Positions 12,592 to 24,364 of a stretch of DNA of 64,000 nucleotides are shown here, one piece after another. Position numbers and translations under genes: made by a program. The notes beneath the pieces are model-generated. The model was not told the DNA's origin. It searched no databases and saw only the letters and a list, made by a program, of their open reading frames with translations. Origin of the DNA: Nymphaea colorata (taxonomy: Eukaryota > Streptophyta > Magnoliopsida > Nymphaeales > Nymphaeaceae); assembly GCF_008831285.2 (NCBI RefSeq), contig NC_045147.1:20154581-20218580 (forward strand), read 5' to 3'. Each line of letters begins with the position of its first letter. Within the stretch, counting starts at the first letter, position 1.

Positions 12592-13860
12592 GAACAGGTA
12601 ACACATTCAATGAAATTAACTGCTTTATAATTTACTCCATCACTGCTGTTGTTTCATTTAGGGAATGATGTGGCCTTGTAGGCACTCGAGCATTTCATAT
12701 GACAGCAGTAATTCGGGATTCTGAGATGCTGCTTAGAGGTACTTTTACTTTATTGTTACTTCATTTCTGTTTATCTGAGGAATGCGGAAGAAGGCAGTGG
12801 AGAAAAATTTTGATCATACATTATGGCTGATATTCATCTCTGGATATTCTAGAAGAGATTTTATGTATTCAGTATAGTAGTTTTTCTGGCCTTCAAAGTG
12901 ATTTATCTATTTTTTCGAATATTCCCTATCCAAGTTCTTTGTTCATCCTTGGAAGCTTTTTTTTGGACTTCATTTGTTTGTTTCAGGTGCAAGATGTAAA
13001 TTTTCATTGAACAAGATCGAGTATTTTTGTTAGTTTGAGGCTTCAAAGGTTCTACAAAACTATTATTTTCTGGTTCTGGGAGCATCAGAAAGTAAGTACA
13101 CTACCTGATTCTTTGAACTCTTTTGTACTGCTGTTTTTTGATTGATTTAAATTATGTATCACTGCTGGGGTGGATTGTTAGCATTTTGTGTGTCCCCAAT
13201 CCCTCCATTTTGTGACTTACTGTGGCATACTACGTCTCAATTGCATAACTTTTCTTTCTGCTTTTTCTTTTCTATTTTACAAGTAGGTTAGGCATTCACT
13301 TGAGGTCTTGTGTGATTTGTCAAATGAGGGTTCCTTGTTGAGTTCATTTACTGTCAATGTTAATTTCGATTGAACAAGCAAGTGTTCTTTACGTTTGAGG
13401 CTTCAAAAGTTCTACCAGGAGTATGATTTTACGCAATAGGAAATAACTGCCTGCTTGCTGTCTTGGTTCTCTTTGCACTTTTGGTTTTTGATTGGTTTAA
13501 ATGGTGTATCACAGATGGTGGTTGATTTTTCACATTTTGCCTATCCTTGTTCCCCCTCCATCTTGTGACTTATTGTAATGATGAAGTGCTTTCAATTGAA
13601 GAACTTCTCTTGCTGCTTTTTAACTTCTAGGTTACAGGTCTAGTTTAGTCAAGTTTCTTTTTTCTCTTTCTGTACAGGAATTGGGACGGTGCTGCCTGAC
13701 CGGTTGGTATAATTGACGGCATGTGAATTTTGTAGGAATATTTACAAGCACATGTCTCTGCAGGAGCTGTAATTGAAAATGTGTTAGTTTAAGTAACTGT
13801 AATAAAATATCAATGCTATGTTAAGTACCGTTCAACTCTGCTAAAATAAATATATTTTTG
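12592..13860 (+). other. FGAM synthase 3' UTR region with a duplicated segment
   Basis: About 1.2 kb follow the stop codon before the AATAAA at 13801. A splice-like donor directly after the stop (GAACAG followed by GTAACA) and an acceptor TGTACAG near 13677 suggest a spliced 3' UTR. The segment 12996-13285 is repeated, diverged, at about 13358-13637. Shared landmarks include ATTGAACAAG, GTTTGAGGCTTCAAA, TTTTTGATTG and TTGTGACTTA. The period is about 360 bases. Confidence 0.6.
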
Positions 13861-14190
13861 TGGACATTTTTATACTGCAAATCATTATGGTCCTATTACC
13901 TTTTATTTTGCATCTCTTAAGAGTTCATTTTACGAACTGATGGCGGGTGTTCAGATGGATCCCTTAAAAACCAGATGTTCGTTTGCTTATTGTTTGGTGA
14001 AGGTTCACCATCATCCTCGCCTAGTTCTTTGTTCACTTTTCATTTTCACGACCGTTCTCTCCAGCCTAAGTAGGAAATGAGTAAAATGAGTCTCAACTGT
14101 ATTTTTTTTTACTCTTTTTAAGATGTAATAATCTTATGATGAGGAGGACGGTTATGAAAACAAATAAAAAGAACTAGGTGTGTGTGTGTG

Positions 14191-14408
14191 AATAGTAACT
14201 TAATTGGAGTCACCCAGCCATCTAACCATGCCATTCATTTGATGTAGATCACTAATTGAAAGAAAAACATGAGGAAAAAGATGAGGACTAATATTAGATG
14301 ATGAAAATGTCAATCACTTTTTTTCTTATTTTTCTGTAAACCATCCATCATGAGAGATTGGCTACCCTGGTTAGATAACTAGGTGACTCTAAAAAATCAT
14401 TCACCATT

Positions 14409-14410
<2 letters not shown>
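14191..14410. mobile_element. MITE, family copy 1, flanked by (TA)n
   Basis: The left end reads AATAGTAACTTAATTGGAGT and continues CACCCAGCCATCTAACC. The reverse complement of the right end reads GAATGGTGAATGATTTTTTA, then GAGTCACCTAGTTATCTAACC, so the termini form imperfect inverted repeats of about 40 bases. A (TA)n tract follows (14411-14448) and a (GT)n tract precedes. Related copies lie at about 41978-42220 and, inverted and diverged, at about 57775-58001. No coding capacity. Association with TA microsatellites recalls the rice Micron elements; class assignment is inference. Confidence 0.7.

Positions 14411-14448
<38 letters not shown>
14411..14448. repeat. (TA)n microsatellite
   Basis: TA tract of about 38 bases bordering the right end of the MITE at 14191-14410. 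Confidence 0.95.
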
Positions 14449-14450
<2 letters not shown>

Positions 14451-16209
14451 ATGTAGATTTTGCATTGGGCTGCATGCATGAGAGGGGGGAACATAAAAAA
14501 AGATCATTTGTATTTTGTCCCAAAAAGGTCAATTAAACAAAATTCGAAGTTCTAGTTGAGCGGGAGGTTAACAACCAACCGCTTGAAAAAGAAGCTCGAA
14601 GGCTCGGCTGTATCAAAAGCTGGGTAGGCTGCAGTATTAATTAGAGTATCGTGATCGTGATCCGGTGGTTTACTATCCAAGAGAGTAGCACATATAGTAG
14701 TTGAACCAACGATGTGCTGACCGACACGCAAGTTTATAGTCAGACAAGCATAAAGAATTAACTGTTAATCTTGAACACCTGATTAGGACTTGGAGAACGC
14801 CTTTTAAGAGCACTATCCCATCAGTGTCATGTTCCCCCTCCAACTTATTTACTTCCCATGTGGGGGCTAGAAAATGCTTGACTGGTATCGTTGTGGCCCG
14901 GCGTTACCGCTCCGGCCATTTTCCGTTAGTTGTGGGCTAAAAATGATTGGTTAAAATTGCAGGCCATTGCATTTTTTTTTGTTCTGTTTTGCCATTTTCG
15001 ATAAACATAGTGGCTGAAAAGTGAGGGACCTAAAGTTTGATTTAGGCTGAACCGGCTTAAAAATGCTTATGATGTACAGTATTTTAGTTTTATATTCTTT
15101 TGCCAAACTGAGTTTTGATATCCAAACAAATTTAAAGTAGGTTGGGCATGCTTGATGTGCGAAAAATGTGGTTTATGAGCCCATCTTTTATGATATTTCT
15201 AGTAATATTTTATAAAGACTGTCAAATAAGGTATTGAAATGAACTTTTGTTCACTTAGCAACAGTAACAGTTGGCTGCATTTCATTTTTCAATATCACCC
15301 TTTATTGCATACTACATTTTAATGGCTTTGGCCGCTGTCTTTTATTAGTTAACAGAAAGTTCAGATTCTTATTTTATATTTTTAATGAACATTCATGTTG
15401 TCATCAAGAAAATTATAGAAGTTCTTTTTGAAGTTACGAGGGTCTAAAAATAGATCCCACTTTTGCCGTCCGAAGGAGATAAGAAACATGCATCTCATGC
15501 CCCTCTATCCTTTGCTTGGTACTTGATGCTGCCGGTGATTCAATCTGTCCATGACCTGATCACCTTTTCCTTTCTGTCTTTGTTAATTTGATGGCCTATT
15601 CAAGTAGCACAACTGCACAAGTAATATTTTAGCTATTATATGCTTCAATTGTCTTTCAATTTTAATTATATATATTTAGTTTTTTTGAAAAAAATAACCG
15701 TACTGACAACTGATGGAGCTGGCGAAAGCTCTACCAGACAACACTACAGCTCATCTGAGAAAATTTGCAGGTTCAATGTTTGATTGGAATGATTTTTTTT
15801 TTTGTTGAAAACATTTTAATTGGAAAATAACCATTCCTTACTGGTTCCAAATTCTCTTATATTGAAACAAAGTACTAAACTATTTGCAATAAGGGGCATA
15901 ACAAGACTAGCTGGTCTAGCTGGTTGCATAAAAATGACATCACCCGTGCCATTTCCTTAAGCCCTGTGCTTATATGCCATATAGGATGGTGTGTGATACC
16001 AAGATGCCGATGCAGCCATAGACCTTGGCGGCAAATGAAAGAGGAGGGGCTTTAGCTCTTTTCTGGGTGATGGATCATAATTCTCTCACTCACCAAAAAA
16101 GTATTTACTTCTGTTATTCAACAGAATCCAGTTCAAATGTGAATTATATGAATCTAATGGTAGACATCCCTATCTCTGTTTAGGTTGCATGCTCAAAATT
16201 TTTTTACAG

Positions 16210-16472
16210 GGGTTGCTTCTCTTGAGGGTGATATCCATCCCGTTTTGCGTATGAGGATGTCCTTGGTTCGTCTACCACGGGAAGACAACCGTGTGAAAGC
16301 TTCGTTTAGTCATGAACTCACTAGCAATGGTTCAGTAAGTAGATCTTTGGGCTACGTGCCATGTTTCCTTTCATCCATCTTTTTTTTCGTTATTTGACCG
16401 AATGTGGAGTTTCAGAACAACATGCTGGTTTCTGTGCTCTTGCTATCAGTTTTCACTCGAGTTCCACTGTAG
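16210..16472 (+). pseudogene. Orphan pair of terminal-exon-like segments
   Basis: A 125-base open segment (16210-16334) is bordered by a TTTTTACAG acceptor and a strong GTAAGT donor. It encodes GVASLEGDIHPVLRMRMSLV followed by RLPREDNRVKASFSHELTSNGS. A second acceptor (GGAGTTTCAG, ending 16415) opens 16416-16472, which continues in phase 0 as NNMLVSVLLLSVFTRVPL and a TAG stop. Together they look like the last two exons of a gene, but I find no upstream exons in the preceding 2.3 kb and do not recognise the family. It could be a truncated duplicate, a transposon-captured fragment, or the end of a gene whose other exons I missed. Confidence 0.35.
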
Positions 16473-16605
16473 AAGTGAAATGGAAATTCAAAATTTTAAA
16501 TTCGATCCGCATCTTGCAATGGAGAGGAATTTTGCCCAAGTGGATGATTACAGGATGAGAATCCCTCGATGCAGATCAAAGGGGTTTTCGGCGACGGACT
16601 ATGTT

Positions 16606-16642
<37 letters not shown>

Positions 16643-17400
16643 GTCCTTTCCAGACTTCGGCGATGCCGCCTTCACTCCTTCAGTGGCCATCGGCGACGAT
16701 CTTCATCTTTGACAAACCCACCGACCCAAAGCATTGGGTTTTCTCCTCCGACTTCGTCAATGCCACCGTCAACCTTCGATGCCGCAACCATACCGATCGT
16801 CGGAATAGGCAGGAGATCGAATATGAACATCTCTTAACGGAGCGGACGCGACGACCAAGAATCGAAAAACAATCATTTCAAAATGTCCTGTGGCTTTTTA
16901 ATTGATGCCCCATATCTTTTGAAAATTTTGCAAGACACCGCATAACCAACCGTTCATTCTTCCAAACAGATCCATCAAATGCAAACATGACTGGGTTTTA
17001 GGAAATGAAAGATTCTTTCCCACTTCATCAATTTCGTAACCAAAATTCTGGAATGACGATTCCAGAGTTTTGGTTGTGGGGGAGCAAACGCTACGTTAGG
17101 TTACGTAGTGTTTGATGGTCCTGAAGAAAAATTCTTGGCAAAGAATTCCAGCCAAATTTTTCTAGACGAAAGTACAGCGGAGAAAACAAGAAAAACGAAA
17201 GTACGGCGCAGAAAACAAGAAAAACGAAAGTACAGCGGAGAAAACAAGAAAAACAAGAAGCACTGATTTTTGTATTTCCAGATACTTCGGAGAAAACGAA
17301 AAAAGAAAAATTTTGGAAAATAAAAAAGGAAACTGCTGGGGCCGGCGCTGGCGCCCTTCAAACCCCCTCTGTTTCATGGGCTTTGAGCATGGGACACTCG
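16473..17400. other. Intergenic region with hairpin and tandem repeat
   Basis: Between the orphan exons and the MCAT leader. It holds a (GA)n tract (16609-16639), a small imperfect hairpin (17042-17070), an 11-base inverted repeat (17085-17095 with 17104-17114) and three copies of a 29-base repeat (17167-17253). The open frame over 16402-16905 is interrupted by the (GA)n tract and resembles no family I know. Confidence 0.5.
17167..17253. repeat. 29-base tandem repeat, three copies
   Basis: Copies at 17167-17195, 17196-17224 and 17225-17253, each starting CGAAAGTAC and ending AAAACAAGAAAAA. Copies 1 and 3 agree; copy 2 differs at a few bases (ACGGCGCAG in place of ACAGCGGAG). It lies about 400 bases upstream of the MCAT start codon. 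Confidence 0.9.
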
Positions 17401-17644
17401 TGTGCATCTACTTAGAAGGTTTCACTGCACGCTCAAAATCAAGGAAAAACGTCGGAGTTTATTAGGATTTACGCCTTCTCCGCAAAATCTTCCTGGGAAA
17501 ACAAAGAGAACGCCGAGGGCAATCACGTCAACGAGTAAATCACCATGCTCGCCTTCCTGTATATCCTACTCTGCTGCTCCTCTTTGCTGTTCCTCATTCC
17601 TCGATTCTCTCTCCCTCTCTCTTCCCCTTTCTGTCTCTGCGACG

Positions 17645-20600
17645 ATGTGTTCTTCGGCTCCGTCCATTTTGAGGGCACAATCTGCCGCGCCCAAGATCAC
17701 CTGCTCCCCTTCGAGATGCAGGAGGCTTTCTTTTCTCGAATCGTCTCTCAAGATCCACAATGGTACTGATCTCTCTGGCTTTACTAATGCGGTTCGAGGG
17801 CGAATGGCGGTCTCATTTCGGAGATCAAGGGTTCAGATGATGAGCACGTCGCCCGCAGCCACTCAGGCCGTTGTCGACGACGCGTTATTCTCCGATTACA
17901 AGCCAACTTGTGCTTTTCTCTTCCCTGGTCAGGTTAGATTGCATTCTTTGTTATTTCTCTGTGCATCGATCATTATAGCATCAGTAGCTTCCTCTGTGCC
18001 TGTGAATCTCTTTCTCTTCTTGTTTAATTTTTCACGGAGGAGCTAACTACTTGTTTGTGCAGGTTTGATTCCTTAGTTCTGCCTCACTTGTCTTAACTTT
18101 TTATGAAATAGTTATCCTTGTCTTGTGCAGGGCGCACAGACTGTAGGAATGGGCCAAGAGACTAAGAATGTGCAAGCTGCTGCAGATCTGTTCCAGAAAG
18201 CAAATGAAATACTTGGGTAGGCTATAAATGGTCCAATATTTGCTTATATCTCTTGCCATCTTTTTTTTTTTCCAAGTCACGCTTCCCATCCCGTTATGTC
18301 TTTCCCTTCTTTCAAGTGAAGAGCTATATAGTCCCTTCATATTAGAGCTATTGTCTTGAAGTGCTTATTTGATACAAAAATCTTAAAACTTTTGTTTTGG
18401 CGATGTTCTTGGTATAGATATGATCTTCTTGACGTGTGCATCAATGGGCCAAAAGATAAATTGGATTCAACCGTGATAAGCCAGGTACTCCTTTGGAATG
18501 AGGATGAAAATATTGTGTAGTTTCTCGCTTTCTGGATTATTTGGTTATCCTCCACAATACGCTAGCAAAATGAAGTCCGTTCTTGAACTTTTGTCCGTTT
18601 CAGTTTCTTCACATTAGCAAATATTATCAAGTAAAATTGACCGATTTCGTGTTCGTTATTTTTCTCTCTCTAGTAGGGAGCGAAAGTTGGAATAAAATGC
18701 TGTGAAAGTAGTTAGCAGATTCGACTTTTTTTTGTTCTGTGGAATTTTGATTGATTCAGGTGACCCACTCATCCATGGTGGAAAAAAGAAACATATACGT
18801 TACGGATTTAGAAACATGAATTGGCTAAGATATCCAAGTTTTCAAGTCGTTTTATTGTCACAAAGTCTGACGTTTCCGATTCCAACTTTTACCCGAGAGC
18901 ACATTCTGTCTGAAATATTGGTCCATTTGTAGATAAGTCATGTCGACTCAACTGCATGATGAGTAGCGGTGAGTTTGCCGCTATGTTAATAATTGGATTT
19001 ATCGATTATCATGTATAAGGCTTTATGGTTTTATTTTACAGTAAGATGATAAGGAATTCAAAGCCTATTCTGGGCACTCTGTACGTACACTTTTGTTTGT
19101 GTTCAGCTTATTGGATTTGTCCAATATGTCTGTTGGACATCTCTTATTGCTGATTGCGTTACAAACTCCAGCTTATTAGCTTTTTTTGTTTTTAGATTCT
19201 CTTTTCTTGACATACATATTTTGACCTATACTTTGGAAAGCATTTATATAACAGTATAACTTGCATGCTCGTATTGAAGGAAATGATAATTTCTTCGTCA
19301 CAAATTTTTAGGGTAAGACAATTTTGATAATGAGATGTGCCTGATAATCAGATCTCAAATTATATAACTTACACGTTTGTAGCTTAGCATGCATTGCTTA
19401 TGAAGTTGTCATTACCTCATCAATTACCTTTCTTCTTCTTTTCTGAGTTTTCTCACATTAGTTATTTTGTCTTCTTTACTACCGTTCTGTTTAACATAAA
19501 TCAAGTCACCTTGTTTTATTTTCCTCACTTAGCCATTAAATATTCCTCAACCTTTGGTTGGTTGAACTTCGCATTCCTCCCACAATTCTTTGTTCTTATC
19601 TTTCCAAAGTTTTCATGCTAAAGGCTTTGTAGAGCACGTAAAAGAATCAATTTTAACACAATAGCCCCCTTTAATCTGATGACTCTGCCTGTATATTTTC
19701 ATGACATTGTAACTGATTAGAATGTTCACTTTTTTAGCCACGAAATGTCTTACATACTTTTGTCTATGATTATGAAATTTTTCTGTGTTTTTTCAATATA
19801 GACTGGGCTTCAGATGCTCAGCTTCCTTCATGCATTTAGAATCTTAGATTCATGTCAGCTTCATATTAATTTATTATGCTGCACATGGTTATACCTTTCC
19901 AGTAATATACTTCTGTTTCTTCTTGTTATTTCCTGAAGCATTAAGCAATACTATTGGTAAGAACATGGTTTGTGATGCCTGAGTTGCAAGAAATGTCTTT
20001 GCAGCCAGCGATCTATGTCACAAGCTTGGCAGCAGTCGAGATGCTTCGTGCTCGTGATGGAGGTCAGCAAATACTAGATGCAGTTGATGTCACCTGTGGC
20101 CTTAGCTTGGGAGAATACACGGCTCTTGCATTTTCAGGAGCTTTTAGGTACTTACCTGCATTAACATGCAAGTACTTGAAAAACTTTTCTGTTGATTGCT
20201 CTAACGTGACTGCTGTTTACTCCTTTCTTATTTTTGTGCATAACTTTTTCTATGTTTTTATGGAACCCGTTTAAGTTTATGAGGAAATTGTCATGTCTCA
20301 TAAATATTATTTAACTTGGTCTGGCATTCCATGTGGGACCTCAATATTCCACTAAAATAACTTTTTTTTTTGTCTTATTGTTTCTGCTATAAGTTTTGAA
20401 GATGGCCTCAAGCTTGTGAAATTGCGAGGAGAAGCCATGCAGGTGAGCTTCTTCAGTGAAATCTATGAGCTGCTATTGGCATTCTCTTGCTGTATACTAA
20501 AGGTATTCAAGGTTCATCCTATTTTCTCTAGGAAGCTTCTGATGCTGCTAGAAGTGCCATGGTCAGTGTTATAGGCCTAGACTCGGAGAAAGTTCAATTG

Positions 20601-22569
20601 CTATGTGATGCAGCAAATGAAGAGGTTGATGCTGAAAACAAAGTGCAGATTGCAAATTTTCTTTGCCCTGTAAGTAAATCTGAAGCAATGACTTGATTCC
20701 TTTTCATCTATTTATACAATTATTGGGTGGAGAAAAGTTTATTATTCCTAACCTTGTGAACTGGAATTCTGTGTTAATGTAGGGAAACTATGCTGTCTCT
20801 GGTGGTCTGAAAGGGGTGGAAGCAGTAGAGGCCAAGGCCAAGTCATTCAAGGCTCGAATGACAGTTAGTATTCTCGTCCTAATATTTGTTCTTTTCTCCT
20901 TTGAGCATTTTCCATTGTTCTGTCAGGCCAAGATTGTGACGTATTTGGCTGTTTTCATCTCCACAGAGTTTCAAGCATAGTCACTGATTTCATCCTCAGG
21001 TTTATAATAGCAAGATTTTCCTTGGATATTAAACAAGAAGTTTGTTTTTCTCAGGAAAAACTCAGGAATTTTAAAAAATAAAAAATAATAATAAATTATG
21101 AAATTTTGAGTTTTCTCCTATTTTCCTTACAAAAACATTGATAAAAATTCAAAATAGTTATTAAAATGTTAAAAGCAAAATAAAAAAACTAAAATATATT
21201 AAAACTATTCTTTTTTGAAACAACATAATAAAAAAACTATTTTCATTGTTATAACAGAATATCACATTTTTTTTCTTTTTTTTCATTTCCCTTATTTTAC
21301 CTTTCTTCCACAATTCCACTTTCTCTGGAAAAACACTGATATTTATGATAATTGTATCAAACATGAAAATTTACCTGCTAGTGGCCTGGCTTTAGACCTT
21401 CAAACTGACAGACGTCTGGAGTTTTTTCCCAAGGTGCATCTCCTGGCATAACCCCAGCTTGCCTGATGCACTGGGTTCCTCCAAACCCCCACTCACTGAG
21501 CGGGAGGACCACTTTCATGAATGCATGGATTGCGAGAAAAGGAGTATGGGCCAGGCTGTATCGTTAACATAGGCTGTAGGAGTACTTGGTAGAAACTATT
21601 ATCCAAATTCATGGTTTGTAAAAACAGGCGAGTCAATCTGGGTGTCAGGTATAGCTTCCTGAACATTTGTTGCATTTCCTGGTAGGTACGGCTTGCAGTT
21701 GCTGGTGCTTTTCATACTAGTTTCATGGAACCAGCCGTTTCAAGGCTGGAAGCAGCTTTGGCGACAACTGAATTTAGAAGACCAAGGATACCAGTGATAT
21801 CTAATGTTGATGCACAGCCACATTCGGATCCCACAACCATTAAGAACATTTTGGCTCGTCAGGTTGGCTTCTTACTACAGCTTAAATATTTATGCCCTTA
21901 TGTAGCCATTATTCAGTGGGATAACTATCCAGGTGATTGATTTTGTTGCAGGTCACTTCACCAGTTCAATGGGAAACAACAGTGAAAACGCTGATCTCCA
22001 AGGGTCTGAAGAAAAGTTACGAGCTGGGTCCTGGCAAGGTTTGTGATAGCCCTTATTGGTAGGAAGAGATCATGCCATCCGGCGTCATCTGTACTTCTGA
22101 CTTCTGCCCCTTAGCGCCACCCCATTTGCATTTGGTTATTTAGTTTTTCTTGTTTTTTTTTTCCTTATAATGCTGTTGTCATATTCAAGATATAACGAGG
22201 AAAGAAGTCAGTATTTCAGAAGGGTTTTTCTCTCCCTTTGTCCTTTACTACCTTTATTGACTTTATTCTAGTCCACCTCCTGTTTTACTTCGCATATTTC
22301 ACGGTACAGGAGGAAATTGATTTTTAATGGATTAGGAGTTGCTGCTTATGAACTTTAAGTTGGTCGAACATATACATGGGTTTTTCTTTAATAACCAAAA
22401 TGAAATGCATTCCTCTCTTTTACATGAAATCCTACAGTCTGACTGAATATGCTAGCCCCCTAATTTTTCATTGTGCTGGAAAACCCTCACAATTTACTTA
22501 TTTCAGGTGATTGCGGGAATTATAAAGAGGATTGACAAAGGAGCTGATATTGAAAACATTGGCGCATAA
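17645..22569 (+). CDS. MCAT: Malonyl-CoA:ACP transacylase, plastid (MCAT/FabD)
   Basis: Transfers malonyl from CoA to acyl carrier protein, supplying the extender unit for plastid fatty-acid synthesis. Ten exons: 17645-17932, 18131-18216, 18418-18484, 20005-20147, 20394-20442, 20532-20669, 20783-20863, 21686-21862, 21952-22038, 22507-22569 (stop TAA). All are GT-AG and frames join, giving 392 residues, about the Arabidopsis length. The first 60-80 residues, rich in Ser and Arg, look like a plastid transit peptide. The FabD GQGAQ motif is formed across the exon 1/2 junction (FLFPGQ, then GAQTVGMG). The nucleophile Ser181 sits in GLSLGEY and the partner His294 in AGAFHTSF. The C-terminus reads VIAGIIKRIDKGADIENIGA. 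I chose ATG 17645 because upstream in-frame sequence is (CT)-rich leader. No damage is seen. Confidence 0.96.
21000..21380. repeat. AT-rich repeat-like block in MCAT intron 7
   Basis: Very A/T-rich segment inside the intron 20864-21685, with many short A and T runs. It resembles the texture of 39300-40060 in a TERT intron. It may be a decayed non-autonomous element, but no termini were identified. Confidence 0.25.
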
Positions 22570-24364
22570 ACAATGGAAAGAGAAGGTGTTCGCGAGATCT
22601 TCCACCTCTACATGTACCGGGATATATTTTTTTTTCAGTTGGTTTAGTTATGAGGAATGTTACACCTGTACCTAATATTATTAAGGTGTATCACCTTGCA
22701 TTTTTGGTGATCTGTTCGTTAGTGCACTTCAAGGCTTTCGGCATCATGAAGCTTGGTGCTGACTGATGTAGAGATATTTCTCTTGATGTTGTAGCAAACT
22801 GATCCCTAGAGGAAGCAATGTTCACTTCTGAATTCAACTGGATTGGCATTGGGCAGTGATTTAAGAGTTCTTAGAAATGTTGTGCGAGTTTCGTGAAACA
22901 AGCAGTACTCAGTTGCGTAGAGTAATATTTCACTCCTTTTCTCAACCGCTACTCGATATTTGTCTTGGGCATTTCTACTTGATGCTTGCCAAGGCGGCGT
23001 GATTGGGACCATACCGTTGGCATGTTTTTTAAACAAAATATCGTGATCTTATGACTAGTACTGAAAGGCCAATGCGTGTTCCAAGGGAAATGCTTTATCA
23101 AGGTGATGAAAAGAGTTTGTGATAATATGTGTTTGTGTTATGTTTTGTGGATCTACAATCAGCCTGTGTTCGTTCCACCAAAACGTAGGCAAGCAAACCA
23201 ACCCACTGCAAAGCTCCATCATGCCACCTAAATGGATGACGTAGAAGTCCATTCTTGTTCTAACACAAGGCTAGTAAGCCAACCCCACTGTAGAGTTCCA
23301 TCATGCCACTCAAATGGATGACTAACAGTTCGTCCATTTCTTGTCCTAACACAAGTGGTAGCGGAGAACTTGGGAGGAAACTTCCGATCACAACGGGTCC
23401 CGTGTAACTTCTGTTTTACCTGGACGATAAGGCATGTAAGCCATACAAACCTTATGAAAGGCGCACACATGGCAGTGTTGTCTCATATTTCTTGGAGCAT
23501 TTTTGTTGTGTTCACTCTGTCTAAGAGATCAGAAGTAGCAATTGCCATCTCCATTCCATCTGACGGGTCTACTCGTATATACACTCGTATATACAACGGC
23601 CCAATCACCGCCACATGGACAAAAAAATGTCATATTTCTTGGTAAATTCCTGTCCAAAGCCCATCTTATTCATCCAAATTAAACGAGATAAGCCCACGTA
23701 CAGAACTTGCAGTACATGTCTCCATTGCCATGCCAGGTGCCAAGGTTTCACTTCAAATCAGTATCGTACGTACGGTTCAAGCAAAATGAGAGATTGTCTA
23801 AAAATTGAACACCATGGTGCACTGAGAAAGAATACATTTACAAAAAATATTAGGGAAAGAACACGAGAGAAAGATGAATACGATGTACAATCTTCAAACT
23901 CTCCATAAGAGAGAGAATAAACACGATTTCTGCAAAAATGGGGACCTCGTAAATTCGGGACCTGATAGAGAAAGAGAGCCGAGATGGTAACCCAGTGGAT
24001 TCCCTAAACGTGATGAGCAATATGGCAGAGAAAATCATTGCACTTTCGAACATGAGTGGCATCAAATTGGGGGTAATCTGTACACTTGATTCCCTCTTGT
24101 GTAACTTTTTTCACCCTCTTTTTCTAATGCAATCTGCATGACTGAATCTTCTGCAAGTATATATCCCTTAGCTCAATTTGGTTGATGAGAAAAACTGTAT
24201 TGGCAGACAATCTGAAGTATCTTTCATCACATGCTGGTCAGTTCTTGTTCTTCTCTTTCAAGGCAGCCGCTAAATTCTTGACCAGAAATAACCCCATGAA
24301 TTTGAGTTAGCATCCATTGCGTATACCAATCCCGTAAATGTATGTGAGCTTAATATAATAATTA
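22570..24364. other. Tail-to-tail spacer between MCAT and the MATE gene
   Basis: About 1.8 kb between two converging genes; the first few hundred bases must be MCAT 3' UTR and the last the MATE 3' UTR. It contains a direct duplication of about 85 bases at 23187-23356. No conserved coding segment was recognised. Confidence 0.55.
23187..23356. repeat. Direct tandem duplication, about 85 bases
   Basis: Copy 1 about 23187-23267 and copy 2 about 23268-23356. Both contain AAGC(A)AACC or AAGCCAACC, CCACTG, a CTCCATCATGCCAC or TTCCATCATGCCAC box, AAATGGATGAC, GTCCATT and CTAACACAAG in the same order. Confidence 0.85.

Larger units (their letters stand above)
13861..16209. other. Intergenic region with a MITE
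   Basis: About 2.3 kb without a supportable gene. It holds a MITE-like element at 14191-14410 flanked by a (TA)n tract; the rest is AT-rich with no recognisable coding segment. Confidence 0.55.

Noticed and set aside
16402-16905. A 167-codon plus-strand frame
   Set aside because: It reads through a (GA)n tract giving an Arg-Glu repeat, has no recognisable domain, and uses a different frame from the spliced orphan exons.
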